DNA of 64,000 nucleotides, from positions 105,517 to 169,516 of the forward strand of contig NZ_BNBS01000002.1 in assembly GCF_014656075.1 (NCBI RefSeq), given 5' to 3'. This document shows, piece by piece, positions 63,970 to 64,000 of this stretch. The notes beneath the pieces are model-generated. The model did not search any database, was not told the origin of the DNA, and worked only from the letters and a program-made list of their open reading frames with translations. A program made the position numbers and the translations under genes. The stretch's first letter is position 1; each line of letters begins with the position of its first letter. The stretch comes from Streptomyces hydrogenans (GTDB lineage: Bacteria; Actinomycetota; Actinomycetes; Streptomycetales; Streptomycetaceae).

Positions 63970-64000
63970 GGGCCCGGCGCGCCCGTGGCGCGCCCGGCCC
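63970..64000 (+). terminator. Probable terminator after the quinone oxidoreductase gene
   Basis: GGGCCCGGCGCGCC, loop CGT, GGCGCGCCCGGCCC: 12 of 14 pairs. The hairpin reaches the end of the window, so what follows is not visible. Confidence 0.6.

Overview
The window is a high-GC actinobacterial chromosome segment, almost certainly Streptomyces. The gene order is the conserved origin-proximal order of that genus: DUF721/DciA-like gene, gyrB, gyrA, DUF3566 gene, tRNA-Ile, DLW-39 peptide, tRNA-Ala, cyclophilin, rhomboid, crgA, DUF881, pabA-type amidotransferase, two class E sortases, the pknB cell-wall kinase operon and tRNA-Leu. The window begins just after where dnaA, dnaN and recF are expected, so oriC lies a few kb before base 1. 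A DnaA-box cluster and a perfect ParB site (parS) inside the window fit that position.

Layout. (1) 1-7.4 kb: DNA topology and replication genes, tRNA-Ile and small membrane proteins. (2) 7.4-11.3 kb: the remnant of a membrane-anchored protein, a secreted anchored protein, a Ser/Thr kinase, an HTH regulator and tRNA-Ala. (3) 11.3-17.6 kb: metabolic and surface genes, including an ECF41 sigma factor with its FAD oxidoreductase and a small membrane protein, an acyltransferase and a DUF5324 protein. (4) 17.8-23.7 kb: cyclophilin, rhomboid protease, DnaA-box cluster, crgA, DUF881, pabA and tandem class E sortases. (5) 23.7-26 kb: an apparently accessory set of three exported proteins. (6) 26-35.2 kb: the fhaA-fhaB-pstP-rodA-pbpA-pknB operon, a 785-bp low-complexity intergenic region and tRNA-Leu. 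(7) 35.3-42.8 kb: a two-component system whose kinase has an extra C-terminal domain, a MarR regulator with a divergent membrane protein, DUF2252, J-domain and rhodanese genes. (8) 42.8-54.7 kb: phenylacetate catabolism: an acyl-CoA dehydrogenase with a KstR-type operator, paaABCDE, paaN, paaH and paaR, interrupted by a DUF5819/HTTM/TrmH operon. (9) 55-59.3 kb: a branched-chain 2-oxoacid dehydrogenase operon (E1 alpha, E1 beta, E2) with a divergent Lrp regulator. (10) 59.4-64 kb: molybdenum cofactor genes, a K+ channel whose start overlaps parS, and a quinone oxidoreductase.

How the genes work together. The central part is growth and cell-wall machinery: PknB/PstP signalling, FHA readers, RodA/PBP polymerisation, CrgA and sortase anchoring. 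The right part is aromatic and acyl-CoA catabolism under local control. Three copies of a motif of the form ACCG-NN-CG-NN-CGGT (the third with one mismatch) lie before paaA, between paaN and paaH, and before the 2-oxoacid dehydrogenase operon, with paaR encoded among them. I saw no CRISPR array, insertion sequence or rRNA gene. The most interesting items are the parS site inside a start region, the DnaA-box cluster plus scattered boxes, the linked PaaR-type operators, the exported-protein insertion between the sortases and pknB, the DUF5819/HTTM pair, and several tandem-repeat tracts. Family names and gene orders come from memory and were not searched.
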